Shown: one piece after another, positions 50,713 to 59,563 of the stretch
Layout of the letters: every line of letters begins with the position of its first letter
Position numbering within the stretch: the first letter of the stretch is position 1
Origin: Streptomyces sp. SAI-127
GTDB lineage: Bacteria > Actinomycetota > Actinomycetes > Streptomycetales > Streptomycetaceae
Direction of reading: 5' to 3'
Length of the DNA: 64,000 nt
Assembly: GCF_029894425.1 (NCBI RefSeq)
Contig: NZ_JARXYJ010000001.1
Coordinates: 7,894,501-7,958,500 of the forward strand
Made by a program: the position numbers and the translations under genes
The notes under the pieces: model-generated
Database searches by the model: none
Told to the model about the DNA's origin: nothing
The model's input: only the letters and a program-made list of their open reading frames with translations

Positions 50713-52247
50713 AACAACGGCACCGCCGTGGCCAGCCAGGCCACGCCCAGGAGGGCGGACAGCGGCCGCTGGTCGACCAGTTCGACCAGGGCCGCGCCGG
50801 CCGCGAGACCGAGCACGTTCGGGGTGTACACCAGCGTGTGCGCCGTGGCGACGGCACGGCCCAGGAGTGCGTCCGGGGTCTCGCGCTGTACGGCGGTGAG
50901 CGCGGCGATCAGCACGCAGGGCAGACCCGCGCCGATGGCCGCGCTGCACGCCAGGGCCAGCGGGTCGGACGGGATCGCCCGCAGGCCGGCGGCAACGGCG
51001 GTCAGGGCGATGCCGTACGCGGCGAACCGGCGCTCGCCCAGCCGGCGCAGGGCGGGCCCGGAGACCAGCCCCACCGCCACGGAGCCGGCGCCCTGGGCGG
51101 CGTACAGCGCGCCGGCGTACGCGGGGGAGTGGCCGAGCCCGTCGATCACGGCGTAGATCAGCGCGCCGTTGAGCCCGGCGAAGAACATGGTGGTGCCGCC
51201 GGCCAGGATCAGGGGACGGAGTATGGGGTGGGCCCATATGTGGCGGGCTCCGGCGCCGGAGGGGGTGCGCCTGGACGGCCGGCGGCGGTGGGTGGCGGGC
51301 GGGCTGAGGCCGGGGGTTTTGGGGGCGGCTGCCGTGTGTCTGAACAGGGTGGGGCGGCTGGGGGTGGTCTGGCTGAGGTCGGGTGCTTCGGGTGCGGTTG
51401 GCGTGCGCTTGAACAGCGTGCGGCGGTGGGTGGCGGGCGGGCTGAGGCCGGGGGTTTTGGGGGCGGCTGCCGTGTGTCTGAACAGGGTGGGGCGGCTGGG
51501 GGTGGTCTGGCTGAGGACGGGTGCTTCGGGTGCGGTTGGCGTGCGCTTGAACAGTGTGCGGCGGTCGGTGGCGGGCGGGCCGCGCCTTGGTGACCTTGGT
51601 GCGGTCGCCGTTCGCCCGGACGGCTCGTCCCCGCTGTCAGTGCTCGTCGGCGGCGCGAGCGGAGCCGGTCGGCTCTGGTGGACCCGCAGTCCGGCGTACA
51701 GCAGGGCGGCCAGTACGAACGTGATGGCGTCCAGGAGCGCCACGCCCGGTCCGCCCTGGACCGCGTAGAGCCCTGCTCCCGCCAGCGGAGCCACCAGCTT
51801 CATGCCCTCCGTGACCGCCATCCGCAGCCCGTTGAAGCCGCCGAGCAGGGGCGGGGCGACGGCGCCGGCGACCAGGGCCGACTCCGCCGCGTCATGGACG
51901 ACGCCCGCGGCGCCGTACACGAAAAGGACCGTGAGGACGAGCCACACCCGGTCGGGGCCGTCGACGGCGAAGAGAACCGGGAGCAGCGCCGCCAGAAGGA
52001 GACTGCCGGCGATCAGCAGGGGTTTGCGGGGGACCCGGTCGGCCAGTGCGCCGAGCAGCGGGCCCGCCAGGGTCGGTGCCCATATCGCGAGCATGCACAG
52101 CGCGGCCAGGCGGTCCGAGCCGGTGAGGTCCTTGACCCAGACGCCGGACACCAGCCACAGGGCCGAGGTGCCGAAGCCCGAGACGGTCACCGCGGTGAGA
52201 AAGAGCCTGGCGTCGCGGTCGTGGAGCACCGCCCATGTCTTCGTCAT
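50649..52247 (-). CDS. MFS transporter with repeat-expanded central loop
   Basis: 532 aa. Twelve membrane helices in two bundles of six (first about 12-190, second about 330-520), of the EntS-like exporter group (LAALCMLAIWAPTLAGPLLG; ADRVPRKPLLIAG is the loop 2-3 motif). The central cytosolic loop is about 130 residues, far longer than usual, and consists mainly of four 23-residue repeats alternating TLFKRTPTAPEAPDLS- and TLFRHTAAAPKTPGLS-type units. The 3' end overlaps the convergent unknown gene by 64 bases. Substrate unknown. Confidence 0.85.
   Translation of the reverse strand: MTKTWAVLHDRDARLFLTAVTVSGFGTSALWLVSGVWVKDLTGSDRLAALCMLAIWAPTLAGPLLGALADRVPRKPLLIAGSLLLAALLPVLFAVDGPDRVWLVLTVLFVYGAAGVVHDAAESALVAGAVAPPLLGGFNGLRMAVTEGMKLVAPLAGAGLYAVQGGPGVALLDAITFVLAALLYAGLRVHQSRPAPLAPPTSTDSGDEPSGRTATAPRSPRRGPPATDRRTLFKRTPTAPEAPVLSQTTPSRPTLFRHTAAAPKTPGLSPPATHRRTLFKRTPTAPEAPDLSQTTPSRPTLFRHTAAAPKTPGLSPPATHRRRPSRRTPSGAGARHIWAHPILRPLILAGGTTMFFAGLNGALIYAVIDGLGHSPAYAGALYAAQGAGSVAVGLVSGPALRRLGERRFAAYGIALTAVAAGLRAIPSDPLALACSAAIGAGLPCVLIAALTAVQRETPDALLGRAVATAHTLVYTPNVLGLAAGAALVELVDQRPLSALLGVAWLATAVPLFQRPASAPRIASRSPSDANPA
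51283..51581. repeat. 138-bp direct repeat (2.2 copies) built from 69-bp half units
   Basis: Copies start at 51283 and 51421 and a 23-base partial copy at 51559. Each 138-bp unit encodes two related 23-residue segments on the minus strand, so the length stays in frame. The two full copies differ at very few positions, indicating recent duplication or gene conversion. Confidence 0.88.
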
Positions 52248-52380
52248 GCCTGGACATCGTGGGTCTAAGGCCCCGGCGTCGGGATGGGGGAGGTGCCTTA
52301 GATCCTGGCTGCGCGAGCGATGAGTTCTCGGCGCGAGGGCGGTCTACCCCTTACGACACCGTGAACACGAGGAGTACCGA

Positions 52381-52965
52381 ATGACTGTCCCGCCCCTGGA
52401 CTTCGGACCACAGACACGCGTCATCGCCCTGCTGGCCGAGGGCGTCACCGATGATCAGCTGGGGAACGGCACGCCGTGTCCGAAGTACGCCGTGCACCAC
52501 ATGCTCGGCCACCTGCTCGGCCTCTCCGCGGCCTTCCGGGACGCCGCCCGCAAGGACATCGGCTCCACGACCGACACCCCGCCGACCGACTCCGTTCCGG
52601 ACATCGGCCCCGGCTGGCGCGAGGAACTCCCCAAAGTCCTCGACGAACTCGCCGAGGCCTGGCGCGACCCGGCCGCCTGGACCGGAATGACCCGCGCGGG
52701 CGGCGTCGACCTGCCCGGAGAGATCGCCGCCGCCGTCGCCGTCGACGAACTGGTCGTCCACGGCTGGGATCTGGCCCGCGCCACCGGCCAGGCGTACGAC
52801 CCGGACCCCGCCGCGCTCCAGGCCTGCTACGACTTCCTTCAGGCGTCCGCGGAGGATCCGAGCCGGGACGCCATCTTCGGCCCGATCGTCCCCGTACCCC
52901 AGGACGCGTCGCTGCTGGACCGGGCGATCGGGCTCAGCGGGCGGAACCCGGGCTGGACGCCGTAA
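52381..52965 (+). CDS. TIGR03086-family (DinB/mycothiol-type) metal-binding protein
   Basis: 194 aa four-helix protein. The N-terminal helix pair with HHMLGHLLGL supplies the first metal-site histidines, and AVAVDELVVHGWDLARATGQ near residue 122 the last, the hallmark of the actinobacterial TIGR03086 proteins related to mycothiol-dependent enzymes. Probably a thiol-dependent transferase or isomerase; substrate unknown. GAGGAG precedes the ATG. Monocistronic in appearance. Confidence 0.87.
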   Translation: MTVPPLDFGPQTRVIALLAEGVTDDQLGNGTPCPKYAVHHMLGHLLGLSAAFRDAARKDIGSTTDTPPTDSVPDIGPGWREELPKVLDELAEAWRDPAAWTGMTRAGGVDLPGEIAAAVAVDELVVHGWDLARATGQAYDPDPAALQACYDFLQASAEDPSRDAIFGPIVPVPQDASLLDRAIGLSGRNPGWTP

Positions 52966-53194
52966 CAGGGACCGGCTCTCGTGTACGCCGTCACGGGGGC
53001 GTCCCGGTCGGCGTCCCCCTCGTCGCCCTCGACACCGGGCCTGTCCACCTGGCCGGAGCCCGGGCGCCCATCGGGCCAGGACCGCCCCCGCGTCCGACGC
53101 GCCGTGCCCGGCTGCCGTAGACACCGGTACGACCCTGCCGTAGAGGAACGGAAACGGGCGGCGGGCGGCAGTCCCGGACCGTACGCTCCCCACC

Positions 53195-53950
53195 ATGCCG
53201 CCCCTCAGCCTCACCGTCCTCGGTACCGCCTCCCCGCACCCGGCGCCGGGCCGCCCCTGCTCCGGCTATCTGCTGCGCGGCGGGGGCGCCGAGGTGTGGG
53301 TGGACGCCGGGCCCGGCACCTTCGCGGAGTTGCAGCGGCACACGGATCCCTCCCGGCTGACGGCGATCTGGATCTCCCACCTGCACGCCGACCACAGCGC
53401 CGATCTGCTGTCCGCCGTCTACGCCTTCGCGTACGGCGGGCTCACCCCGCCCGCCCCGATCCCGGTGTACGCGCCACCCGGCTGCGCCCATCGGCTCGCC
53501 GGGTTCTTCGGGCGGTCCGACGTGCGCTTCCTCGAGGGCATCCTCGACTTCCATCCCCTGTACGACGGCCACGCCGTCCGGCACTGGAACCTCCGGATCG
53601 CCGCTCGGGCCGTCGCGCACGACGCCGAGGCGTACGGGCTGCGCGCCGAGTGCGCCGGACGCGTCTTCGCGTACTCCGGGGACAGCGGGCCCTGCGCCGC
53701 CCTGGTCGAACTCGCCGCGGAATCGGACGTGTTCCTGTGTGAGGCGGACCTCGACCGTCATCGCGAAGGCGAACAGGTCCACCTGACCCCCGAGGACGCC
53801 GGCGACATCGCCCGCAAGGCCGGGGTGCGCGAACTGATCGTCACCCACGTCGGACCCACGCTCACCAGGGAGGCCGCCACCACGCGCGCGGCCGTCGCCT
53901 TCGCCGGGCGCACCAGTACGGCGTTCGAGGGCGCCACCCGGCTCATCTGA
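53195..53950 (+). CDS. MBL-fold metallo-hydrolase
   Basis: 251 aa. Zinc-binding motif ISHLHADHSAD near residue 63 (HxHxDH), next His in ARAVAHDAEAYG, Asp in AYSGDSGPC, and His in IVTHVGPTLT. The layout is closest to RNase Z/PhnP-like phosphodiesterases. Substrate unknown. The 229 bases upstream show no further gene and no clear promoter elements. Confidence 0.88.
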   Translation: MPPLSLTVLGTASPHPAPGRPCSGYLLRGGGAEVWVDAGPGTFAELQRHTDPSRLTAIWISHLHADHSADLLSAVYAFAYGGLTPPAPIPVYAPPGCAHRLAGFFGRSDVRFLEGILDFHPLYDGHAVRHWNLRIAARAVAHDAEAYGLRAECAGRVFAYSGDSGPCAALVELAAESDVFLCEADLDRHREGEQVHLTPEDAGDIARKAGVRELIVTHVGPTLTREAATTRAAVAFAGRTSTAFEGATRLI

Positions 53951-53992
53951 CCCTGGTCTTCACCGCAACTTCAACTTCCTTTGCCAGAAGCA

Positions 53993-54053
53993 TTGACGAA
54001 ACATCACGCCCCTCCCTACCTTCAACGCGTCGTACTTCGTACGTCATATATGA
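53993..54053 (+). promoter_or_regulatory. Promoter and palindromes upstream of the sugar-acid operon
   Basis: -35 TTGACG (53993-53998), 18-bp spacer, -10 TACCTT (54017-54022). Downstream of the predicted start lie CGTACTTCGTACG-type symmetry and the palindrome TCATATATGA (54044-54053), good candidates for the GntR operator. The region is A/T-rich compared with its surroundings. Confidence 0.5.
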
Positions 54054-54058
54054 GACGC

Positions 54059-54100
54059 GATACGCGAGATCAGATACGCAAGATCCGATACGCGAGATCC
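54059..54100 (+). repeat. Three 14-bp tandem repeats in the leader of the GntR gene
   Basis: Units GATACGCGAGATCA, GATACGCAAGATCC and GATACGCGAGATCC run without gaps and end 11 bases before the ATG, just ahead of GAGAGGCG. They lie within the presumed 5' untranslated leader. Confidence 0.8.
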
Positions 54101-54111
54101 GAGAGGCGCGC

Positions 54112-54768
54112 ATGACCTCTGTGCCCACGCCGATCCCCTCCCGCACGCAGTACGTGCTGGAGGAGATCAAACGCCGCATCCTCACCGGGCGTCTGACGCC
54201 TGGTCAGGCCCTGGTGGAGACCGAACTCGCCGCACAGTTCGGGGTGTCCAAGACCCCGGTGCGCGAGGCGCTCAAGACCCTGGCCGGGACCGGGCTCGTC
54301 GTGATGAACCAGTACAAGGGCGTCACGGTGCGCATGGTGGACGCGGACATGGCGCGCGAGGTCTACGACGTCCGGCTGCTCCTCGAACCCGAGGCGCTGA
54401 AGCGGGCCGTACGGCGCGGGGCCTCCCTCGACGCCGCACGGGACGCGCTGACCCGGGCCGACGACGCCACCGACACCGCCGAACGTTCCCTCGCCAACCG
54501 GGAGTTCCACCGCTCCCTCTACCTGCCCTGCGGCAACCCGCTGCTCGGCCGGATGCTCGACGAGGTCCGCGACCAGGCCGCCCTCGTCTCCGCCGTCGCC
54601 TGGGCGGCCTCGCCCTCCTGGGAGCGGGAGGCAGGTGAGCACCGGGAGATCCTGCGGCTCGCCCTGGAGGGCGACGCGGACGGAGCGGCCCGCGCCCTGC
54701 ACGCCCACATCGCGTCCTTCGTGGAACGAGCGTTCCCCGGAGTGCTGGACGAGGAAGGTCAGGAATGA
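54112..54768 (+). CDS. GntR-family (FCD) regulator of the sugar-acid operon
   Basis: 218 aa. HTH at about 10-75 (YVLEEIKRRILTGRLTPGQA, then LAAQFGVSKTPVREALKTLA), FCD domain from about 85 (EVYDVRLLLEPEALKRAV; FHRSLYLPCGNPLLGRMLDE). Its stop overlaps the start of the dehydratase gene (ATGA), so it is the first gene of the long operon and probably senses a sugar acid. Autoregulated if the upstream palindromes are its sites. Confidence 0.9.
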   Translation: MTSVPTPIPSRTQYVLEEIKRRILTGRLTPGQALVETELAAQFGVSKTPVREALKTLAGTGLVVMNQYKGVTVRMVDADMAREVYDVRLLLEPEALKRAVRRGASLDAARDALTRADDATDTAERSLANREFHRSLYLPCGNPLLGRMLDEVRDQAALVSAVAWAASPSWEREAGEHREILRLALEGDADGAARALHAHIASFVERAFPGVLDEEGQE

Positions 54769-55676
54769 GCAGCGAGACGTTCGAGACCCGGCGGACGGCC
54801 CTGGCCGACGTGGTGGCGATCCCGGTGACCCCGTTCGCCGAGGACGGCACCGTCGACCAGGACACCCACCGGGCCCTGCTGCGTCGGCTGCTCGACGGAG
54901 GGATCACCACCCTTACCCCCAACGGGAACACCGGCGAGTTCTACGCCCTCACCCCCGAGGAGCGCCGCCTGGTCACCGAGTTGACCGTCGAGGAGGCCGG
55001 GGACCGGGCGCACATCCTCGTCGGCGTCGGTCACGACGTCCCGACCGCCGTGGCCTCCGCCCGCCACGCCCGCGAGCTCGGTGCCGGGATGGTCATGGTC
55101 CACCAGCCCGTCCACCCCTACGTCTCGCAGGGCGGCTGGGTCGACTACCACCGCGCGATCGCCTCGGCCGTCCCGGAGCTGGGAGTCGTTCCGTACATCC
55201 GCAACGCCCAGCTCGGCGGCGACCGCCTGGCCGAGCTCGCCGACGCCTGCCCGAACGTGATCGGCGTGAAGTACGCCGTCCCGGACGCGGCCAGGTTCGG
55301 CGCCTTCGCACGGGACGCGGGACTCGAACGCTTCGTGTGGGTCGCCGGGCTCGCCGAGCCCTACGCGCCCTCCTACTTCTCGGCGGGTGCCACCGGTTTC
55401 ACCTCGGGGCTGGTGAACGTCGCCCCCGCCGTCTCGCTCAACATGATCGAGGCGCTCCGGTCCGGTGACTATCCGGCCGCCATGAAGGTCTGGGAGCAGA
55501 TCCGCCGCTTCGAGGAACTCCGCGCGGCGAACGGCTCCGCCAACAACGTCACCGTCGTCAAGGAGGCCCTCGCCTCCCTCGGCCTGTGCCGCCGTGAGGT
55601 GCGCCCGCCGAGCCGCGAGCTGCCCGAGGCCGAGCGCGCCGAGGTCGCCGCGATAGCCGCCGGGTGGTCGATATGA
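54765..55676 (+). CDS. DHDPS-family keto-deoxy-sugar-acid dehydratase (L-2-keto-3-deoxyarabonate type)
   Basis: 303 aa. Schiff-base K169 (VIGVKYAV), Y144 (VVPYIRNAQ), and a loop NGNTGEFYALTPEERRLV where DapA has GTTGES, like sugar-acid dehydratases and unlike lysine biosynthesis. It is coupled (ATGA) to an arabinonate-type dehydratase, so the likely reaction is dehydration of 2-keto-3-deoxy-arabinonate to 2-ketoglutarate semialdehyde. A hexonate equivalent cannot be excluded. Confidence 0.82.
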   Translation: MSSETFETRRTALADVVAIPVTPFAEDGTVDQDTHRALLRRLLDGGITTLTPNGNTGEFYALTPEERRLVTELTVEEAGDRAHILVGVGHDVPTAVASARHARELGAGMVMVHQPVHPYVSQGGWVDYHRAIASAVPELGVVPYIRNAQLGGDRLAELADACPNVIGVKYAVPDAARFGAFARDAGLERFVWVAGLAEPYAPSYFSAGATGFTSGLVNVAPAVSLNMIEALRSGDYPAAMKVWEQIRRFEELRAANGSANNVTVVKEALASLGLCRREVRPPSRELPEAERAEVAAIAAGWSI

Positions 55677-57403
55677 CCGACAGGAAGCGTCCCGAAGAGC
55701 TCAGAAGCCATCAGTGGTACGGCAGCGAGGGCCAGCTGCGGACCTGGTCGCACAACGCCCGGATGCGCCAGCTCGGTTACGAGGCCGAGGAGTACCGCGG
55801 CCGCCCGGTGATCGCCGTCCTCAACACCTGGTCGGACATCAACCCCTGCCACGTCCACCTGCGCGAGCGCGCCGAGGCGGTCAAGCGGGGGGTGTGGCAG
55901 GCCGGGGGCTTCCCGCTCGAATTCCCGGTCTCCACGCTCTCGGAGACGTACCAGAAGCCCACCCCGATGCTCTACCGCAACCTCCTCGCGATGGAGACGG
56001 AGGAGCTGCTGCGGTCGTATCCGATCGACGCGGCGGTGCTGCTCGGCGGCTGCGACAAGTCGACACCGGCGCTGCTCATGGGCGCCGCCTCGGCCGATGT
56101 CACCTCGATCTTCGTGCCCGCGGGGCCGATGCTGCCGGGGCACTGGCGGGGCGAGACCCTCGGGTCCGGCACCGACATGTGGAAGTACTGGGACGAGCAC
56201 CGCGCGGGCAATCTGACGGACTGTGAACTACGGGAGCTGCAGGGCGGGTTGGCGCGTTCTCCCGGGCACTGCATGACCATGGGGACCGCGTCCACGATGA
56301 CCGCGGCGGCGGAAACCCTTGGCATGACCCTGCCGGGTGCGTCCTCGATCCCGGCCGTCGACTCCGCGCACGAGCGGATGGCCGCGGCCTCCGGGCGGCG
56401 CGCCGTGGAACTCGCCTGGACCGGCCTCAGGCCGTCCGAGATCCTCACCCGCGAGGCCTTCGAGGACGCCGTCACCACGGTGCTCGGGCTCGGTGGCTCC
56501 ACCAACGCGGTCATCCATCTGATCGCCATGGCCGGCCGGGCGGGCATCAAGCTCACCCTGGACGACTTCGACCGCATCGCGCGTACCGTGCCGGTGCTGG
56601 CGAACGTCCGGCCCGGCGGACAGACGTACCTCATGGAGGACTTCTACTTCGCCGGCGGCCTGCCCGCCTTCCTCTCCCGGATCACCGACCTGCTCCACCT
56701 GGACCGGCCGACCGTGAACGGCACGCTCGGGGAGCAGATCGAGGGTGCCGAAGTCCACAACGACGACGTCATCCGCACCCGGGACAACCCGGTCGCGAGC
56801 GAGGGCGGGGTGGCCGTCCTGCGCGGCAACCTCTGCCCGGACGGCGCCGTCATCAAGCACATCTCCGCCGAGCAGCACCTGCTCAAGCACACCGGCACCG
56901 CGGTCGTCTTCGACGACTACAGGACCATGCAACGCACCATCAACGACCCGGCGCTGAACATCACCGCCGACAGCGTGCTGGTGCTGCGCAACGCCGGTCC
57001 CAAGGGCGGCCCGGGCATGCCCGAGTACGGCATGCTGCCGATCCCGGACCATCTGCTCAAGCAGGGCGTGCGGGACATGGTCCGGATCTCCGACGCCCGG
57101 ATGAGCGGGACGAGTTACGGCGCGTGTGTGCTGCACGTGGCGCCCGAGTCGTACGTCGGCGGACCGCTCGGCCTGGTGCGGTCGGGGGACGACATCACCC
57201 TCGACGTCGAGGCGCGCGTCCTCCAACTCAACGTGGACGACGTGGAGTTGGAGCGCCGACGGGCGGAGTGGACACCGCCGCCCGCGCGTTACGAGCGTGG
57301 CTACGGCGCGCTCTACAACGAACAGATCACCCAGGCCGACACCGGATGCGACTTCGAGTTCCTCGCCCGCCCGGGCAAGGTCGCCGACCCGTACGCGAGC
57401 TGA
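55673..57403 (+). CDS. IlvD/Edd-family dehydratase, L-arabinonate dehydratase type
   Basis: 576 aa, the length of sugar-acid members of the family. Fe-S cluster cysteines in NPCHVHLRERAEA, LGGCDKSTPALLMGA and SPGHCMTMGTASTM, plus the C-terminal DARMSGTSYGACVLHVAPES loop. It removes water from an aldonate to give the 2-keto-3-deoxy acid, which the preceding gene product would process. Start overlaps the upstream stop (ATGA). Pentonate specificity (arabinonate, xylonate) is inferred from the partner enzyme and the pectin/arabinan context. Confidence 0.87.
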   Translation: MTDRKRPEELRSHQWYGSEGQLRTWSHNARMRQLGYEAEEYRGRPVIAVLNTWSDINPCHVHLRERAEAVKRGVWQAGGFPLEFPVSTLSETYQKPTPMLYRNLLAMETEELLRSYPIDAAVLLGGCDKSTPALLMGAASADVTSIFVPAGPMLPGHWRGETLGSGTDMWKYWDEHRAGNLTDCELRELQGGLARSPGHCMTMGTASTMTAAAETLGMTLPGASSIPAVDSAHERMAAASGRRAVELAWTGLRPSEILTREAFEDAVTTVLGLGGSTNAVIHLIAMAGRAGIKLTLDDFDRIARTVPVLANVRPGGQTYLMEDFYFAGGLPAFLSRITDLLHLDRPTVNGTLGEQIEGAEVHNDDVIRTRDNPVASEGGVAVLRGNLCPDGAVIKHISAEQHLLKHTGTAVVFDDYRTMQRTINDPALNITADSVLVLRNAGPKGGPGMPEYGMLPIPDHLLKQGVRDMVRISDARMSGTSYGACVLHVAPESYVGGPLGLVRSGDDITLDVEARVLQLNVDDVELERRRAEWTPPPARYERGYGALYNEQITQADTGCDFEFLARPGKVADPYAS

Positions 57404-57468
57404 ACCACGACCCGTTTGCGCGGGCGGCACCATCGCACAGCACGACCTGGCACAACCCTGTGCAGAGA

Positions 57469-57480
57469 GAAAGCGCTTCC
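57469..57480. promoter_or_regulatory. LacI-type operator-like palindrome before the permease genes
   Basis: GAAAGCGCTTCC is symmetrical about AGCGCT with one mismatch (GAAAGC against GCTTCC), a common form for LacI-family sites. It lies in the 128-base gap between the dehydratase and the first permease, suggesting an internal promoter with separate sugar control. Confidence 0.4.
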
Positions 57481-57531
57481 CGCACGACAACGCACGTCGC
57501 ACGTCCGACGTTCTGAGAACGGAGAACAGTC

Positions 57532-58467
57532 ATGGCCCAAGCCGCAGCCGTGGCGAAACCGCCGGCGCCACCCCGGCGGCGCCGTGTCTCCGCCACGCCA
57601 CGCAGGTTGCCGTACCTGCTGATCGCGCCGGCGGCCCTGCTGATGCTGGGCTTCATCGCCTACCCGGTCATCAGCGTCTTCTACTACAGCCTGCAGAACT
57701 ACAACCCCACCAAGCCGTGGCGGAACGGGTACGCGGGCTTCGACAACTTCGTCCAGATCTTCACCAAGGACCCGATCTTCTGGGACACGCTGACCTTCAG
57801 CGCCAAGTGGGTCTTCGTCGAGGTCGGACTCCAGTTGCTGTTCGGCCTGGCGCTCGCTCTGATCGTCAACCAGACCTTCGTGGGCCGGGGCCTGGGGCGC
57901 GCGATGGTCTTCTCACCATGGGCCGTCTCCGGAGTGCTGACCTCCGCGATCTGGGTGCTGCTCTACAACTCCCAGACGGGCATCACCCGTTACCTCGCCG
58001 ACATGGGCATCGGCTCCTACGGCACCAGCTGGCTCTCGGACACCTCCACCGTCTTCTCGGCGGCGGTCGTCGCCGACCTGTGGCGCGGTGTGCCCTTCTT
58101 CGCGATCCTGATCCTCGCCGACCTCCAGTCCGTCTCGAAGGACCTGTACGAGGCCGCCGAGGTCGACGGGGCCAGCCGCTTCAAGCAGTTCTGGCACATC
58201 ACGCTGCCGCATCTGAAGGACGCGATCATCCTGTCCACGCTGCTGCGCGCGGTGTGGGAGTTCAACAACGTCGACCTGCTCTACACGTTGACCGGCGGCG
58301 GCCCGGCGGGCGAGACCACCACCTTGCCCCTCTACATCGCCAACACCTCGGTCGACGCCCACAACTTCGGCTACGCGTCCGCCCTGACCACGGTCGCGTT
58401 CGTGATCCTGCTCTTCTGCTCGATGGTCTATCTGCGGCTGAGCAAGTTCGGAGGCGGTTCCAAGTGA
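57532..58467 (+). CDS. Sugar ABC transporter permease, MalF-like
   Basis: 311 aa, six membrane helices from LLIAPAALLMLGFIAYPVIS. EAA loop LYEAAEVDGASRFKQFWHIT near residue 205. GGAGAA precedes the ATG. No substrate-binding protein gene lies upstream or downstream in the operon, which is unusual; it may be encoded elsewhere. Overlaps the next permease by GTGA. Confidence 0.9.
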   Translation: MAQAAAVAKPPAPPRRRRVSATPRRLPYLLIAPAALLMLGFIAYPVISVFYYSLQNYNPTKPWRNGYAGFDNFVQIFTKDPIFWDTLTFSAKWVFVEVGLQLLFGLALALIVNQTFVGRGLGRAMVFSPWAVSGVLTSAIWVLLYNSQTGITRYLADMGIGSYGTSWLSDTSTVFSAAVVADLWRGVPFFAILILADLQSVSKDLYEAAEVDGASRFKQFWHITLPHLKDAIILSTLLRAVWEFNNVDLLYTLTGGGPAGETTTLPLYIANTSVDAHNFGYASALTTVAFVILLFCSMVYLRLSKFGGGSK

Positions 58468-59360
58468 TCACCAAGGAGGCCACGGAGGTCGCACCCGCGC
58501 CCGTGCGCGAGACACCCGAACCGCCGCGCTCGGTGAAGCACCGCCGTTCCTGGGACGAGGTCCCGCGCTGGCAGATCTACACACCGCTGTCGATCTACCT
58601 CGTCTTCACGCTCATCCCGTTCTACTGGATCCTGCTCTTCGCGCTGCGCCCGGCCGGCTCGACCTCGCTCGTGCCCTGGCCGATCACCTTCGACCACTTC
58701 GAGAAGGTGTGGACGGAGCGGGCCTTCGGTACGTACTTCGAGAACAGCGTGTACGTCGGCCTCGCCACCCTGGTGATGACGACACTCGTCGCCCTGGCCG
58801 GCGGATACGCCCTCGCCCGGTTCGACTTCAAGGTCAAGAACGCGTTCATGCTGGCCCTGCTGTGCTCCCAGTTCGTGCCGGGTGCGCTGCTCCTGGTGCC
58901 GCTGTTCGAGATCTTCGCCGAGCTGAAGATGATCAACTCGCTGGGCAGTGTCATCATCGCCGAGACGGTGTTCCAGCTGCCGCTGTCGATGATCCTGATC
59001 AGCAACTTCATCAAGAACGTGCCGTACTCCCTCGAGGAGGCGGCCTGGGTCGACGGCTGCAACAGGATGACGGCCTTCCGGATCGTCGTCCTGCCGCTCC
59101 TTCGCCCCGGCTTGATCGCCGTCGGATCCTTCGCCTTCGTGCACTCCTGGAACCACTTCCTGTTCGCCCTGATGTTCCTCAACAACCAGGACAAGCAGAC
59201 GATCCCGGTCGGCCTCAACACCCTGATGAGCGCGGACAGCGTCGACCTCGGCGCGCTGGCCGCCGGCGGCATCATCGCGGCCGTACCCGTGGTGATCGTG
59301 TTCGCCTTCATCCAGAAGTGGCTGATCACGGGCTTCAGCGCGGGGGCGGTGAAGGGATGA
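58464..59360 (+). CDS. Carbohydrate ABC transporter permease, MalG-like
   Basis: 298 aa with a 45-residue charged start and six membrane helices (from TPLSIYLVFTLIPFYWILLF). EAA loop LEEAAWVDGCNRMTAFRIVV near residue 193. The GTG start overlaps the previous stop, and its own stop overlaps the ATG of the first mini-ORF. Confidence 0.9.
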   Translation: MITKEATEVAPAPVRETPEPPRSVKHRRSWDEVPRWQIYTPLSIYLVFTLIPFYWILLFALRPAGSTSLVPWPITFDHFEKVWTERAFGTYFENSVYVGLATLVMTTLVALAGGYALARFDFKVKNAFMLALLCSQFVPGALLLVPLFEIFAELKMINSLGSVIIAETVFQLPLSMILISNFIKNVPYSLEEAAWVDGCNRMTAFRIVVLPLLRPGLIAVGSFAFVHSWNHFLFALMFLNNQDKQTIPVGLNTLMSADSVDLGALAAGGIIAAVPVVIVFAFIQKWLITGFSAGAVKG

Positions 59361-59563
59361 GACTCCGTCGGATCGCGGTGGGGGGCGTGGTGCTGGGCCT
59401 GATGGGAGTCGTCGTCCGGGCCGAGGGCCGTGCCGTCGGCCGGGTTCTCCTCGGTGTGAGTGACGTCGGGGTGTCCGAGGCGGTTGGTCGCGGTCGGGCC
59501 GGGGTGGCCGCGGGTGTGTGGCTGCGGTCGGTGTGTGGTTCTGGCAGGGGGGTGAGGGCATGA
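59357..59563 (+). CDS. Mini-ORF 1 with signal-peptide-like start (duplication remnant)
   Basis: 68 codons: a basic-hydrophobic start MRLRRIAVGGVVLGLMGVVV resembling the pectate lyase signal, then a Gly/Arg/Val-rich tail ending VAAGVWLRSVCGSGRGVRA. The ATG overlaps the permease stop and its stop overlaps the next ATG. It is probably a decayed copy of the lyase 5' end rather than a functional protein, but it can be translated. Confidence 0.35.
   Translation: MRLRRIAVGGVVLGLMGVVVRAEGRAVGRVLLGVSDVGVSEAVGRGRAGVAAGVWLRSVCGSGRGVRA

Noticed and set aside
54059..54100. CRISPR-like array
   Set aside because: The 14-bp units are contiguous without spacers, number only three and have no cas genes nearby.
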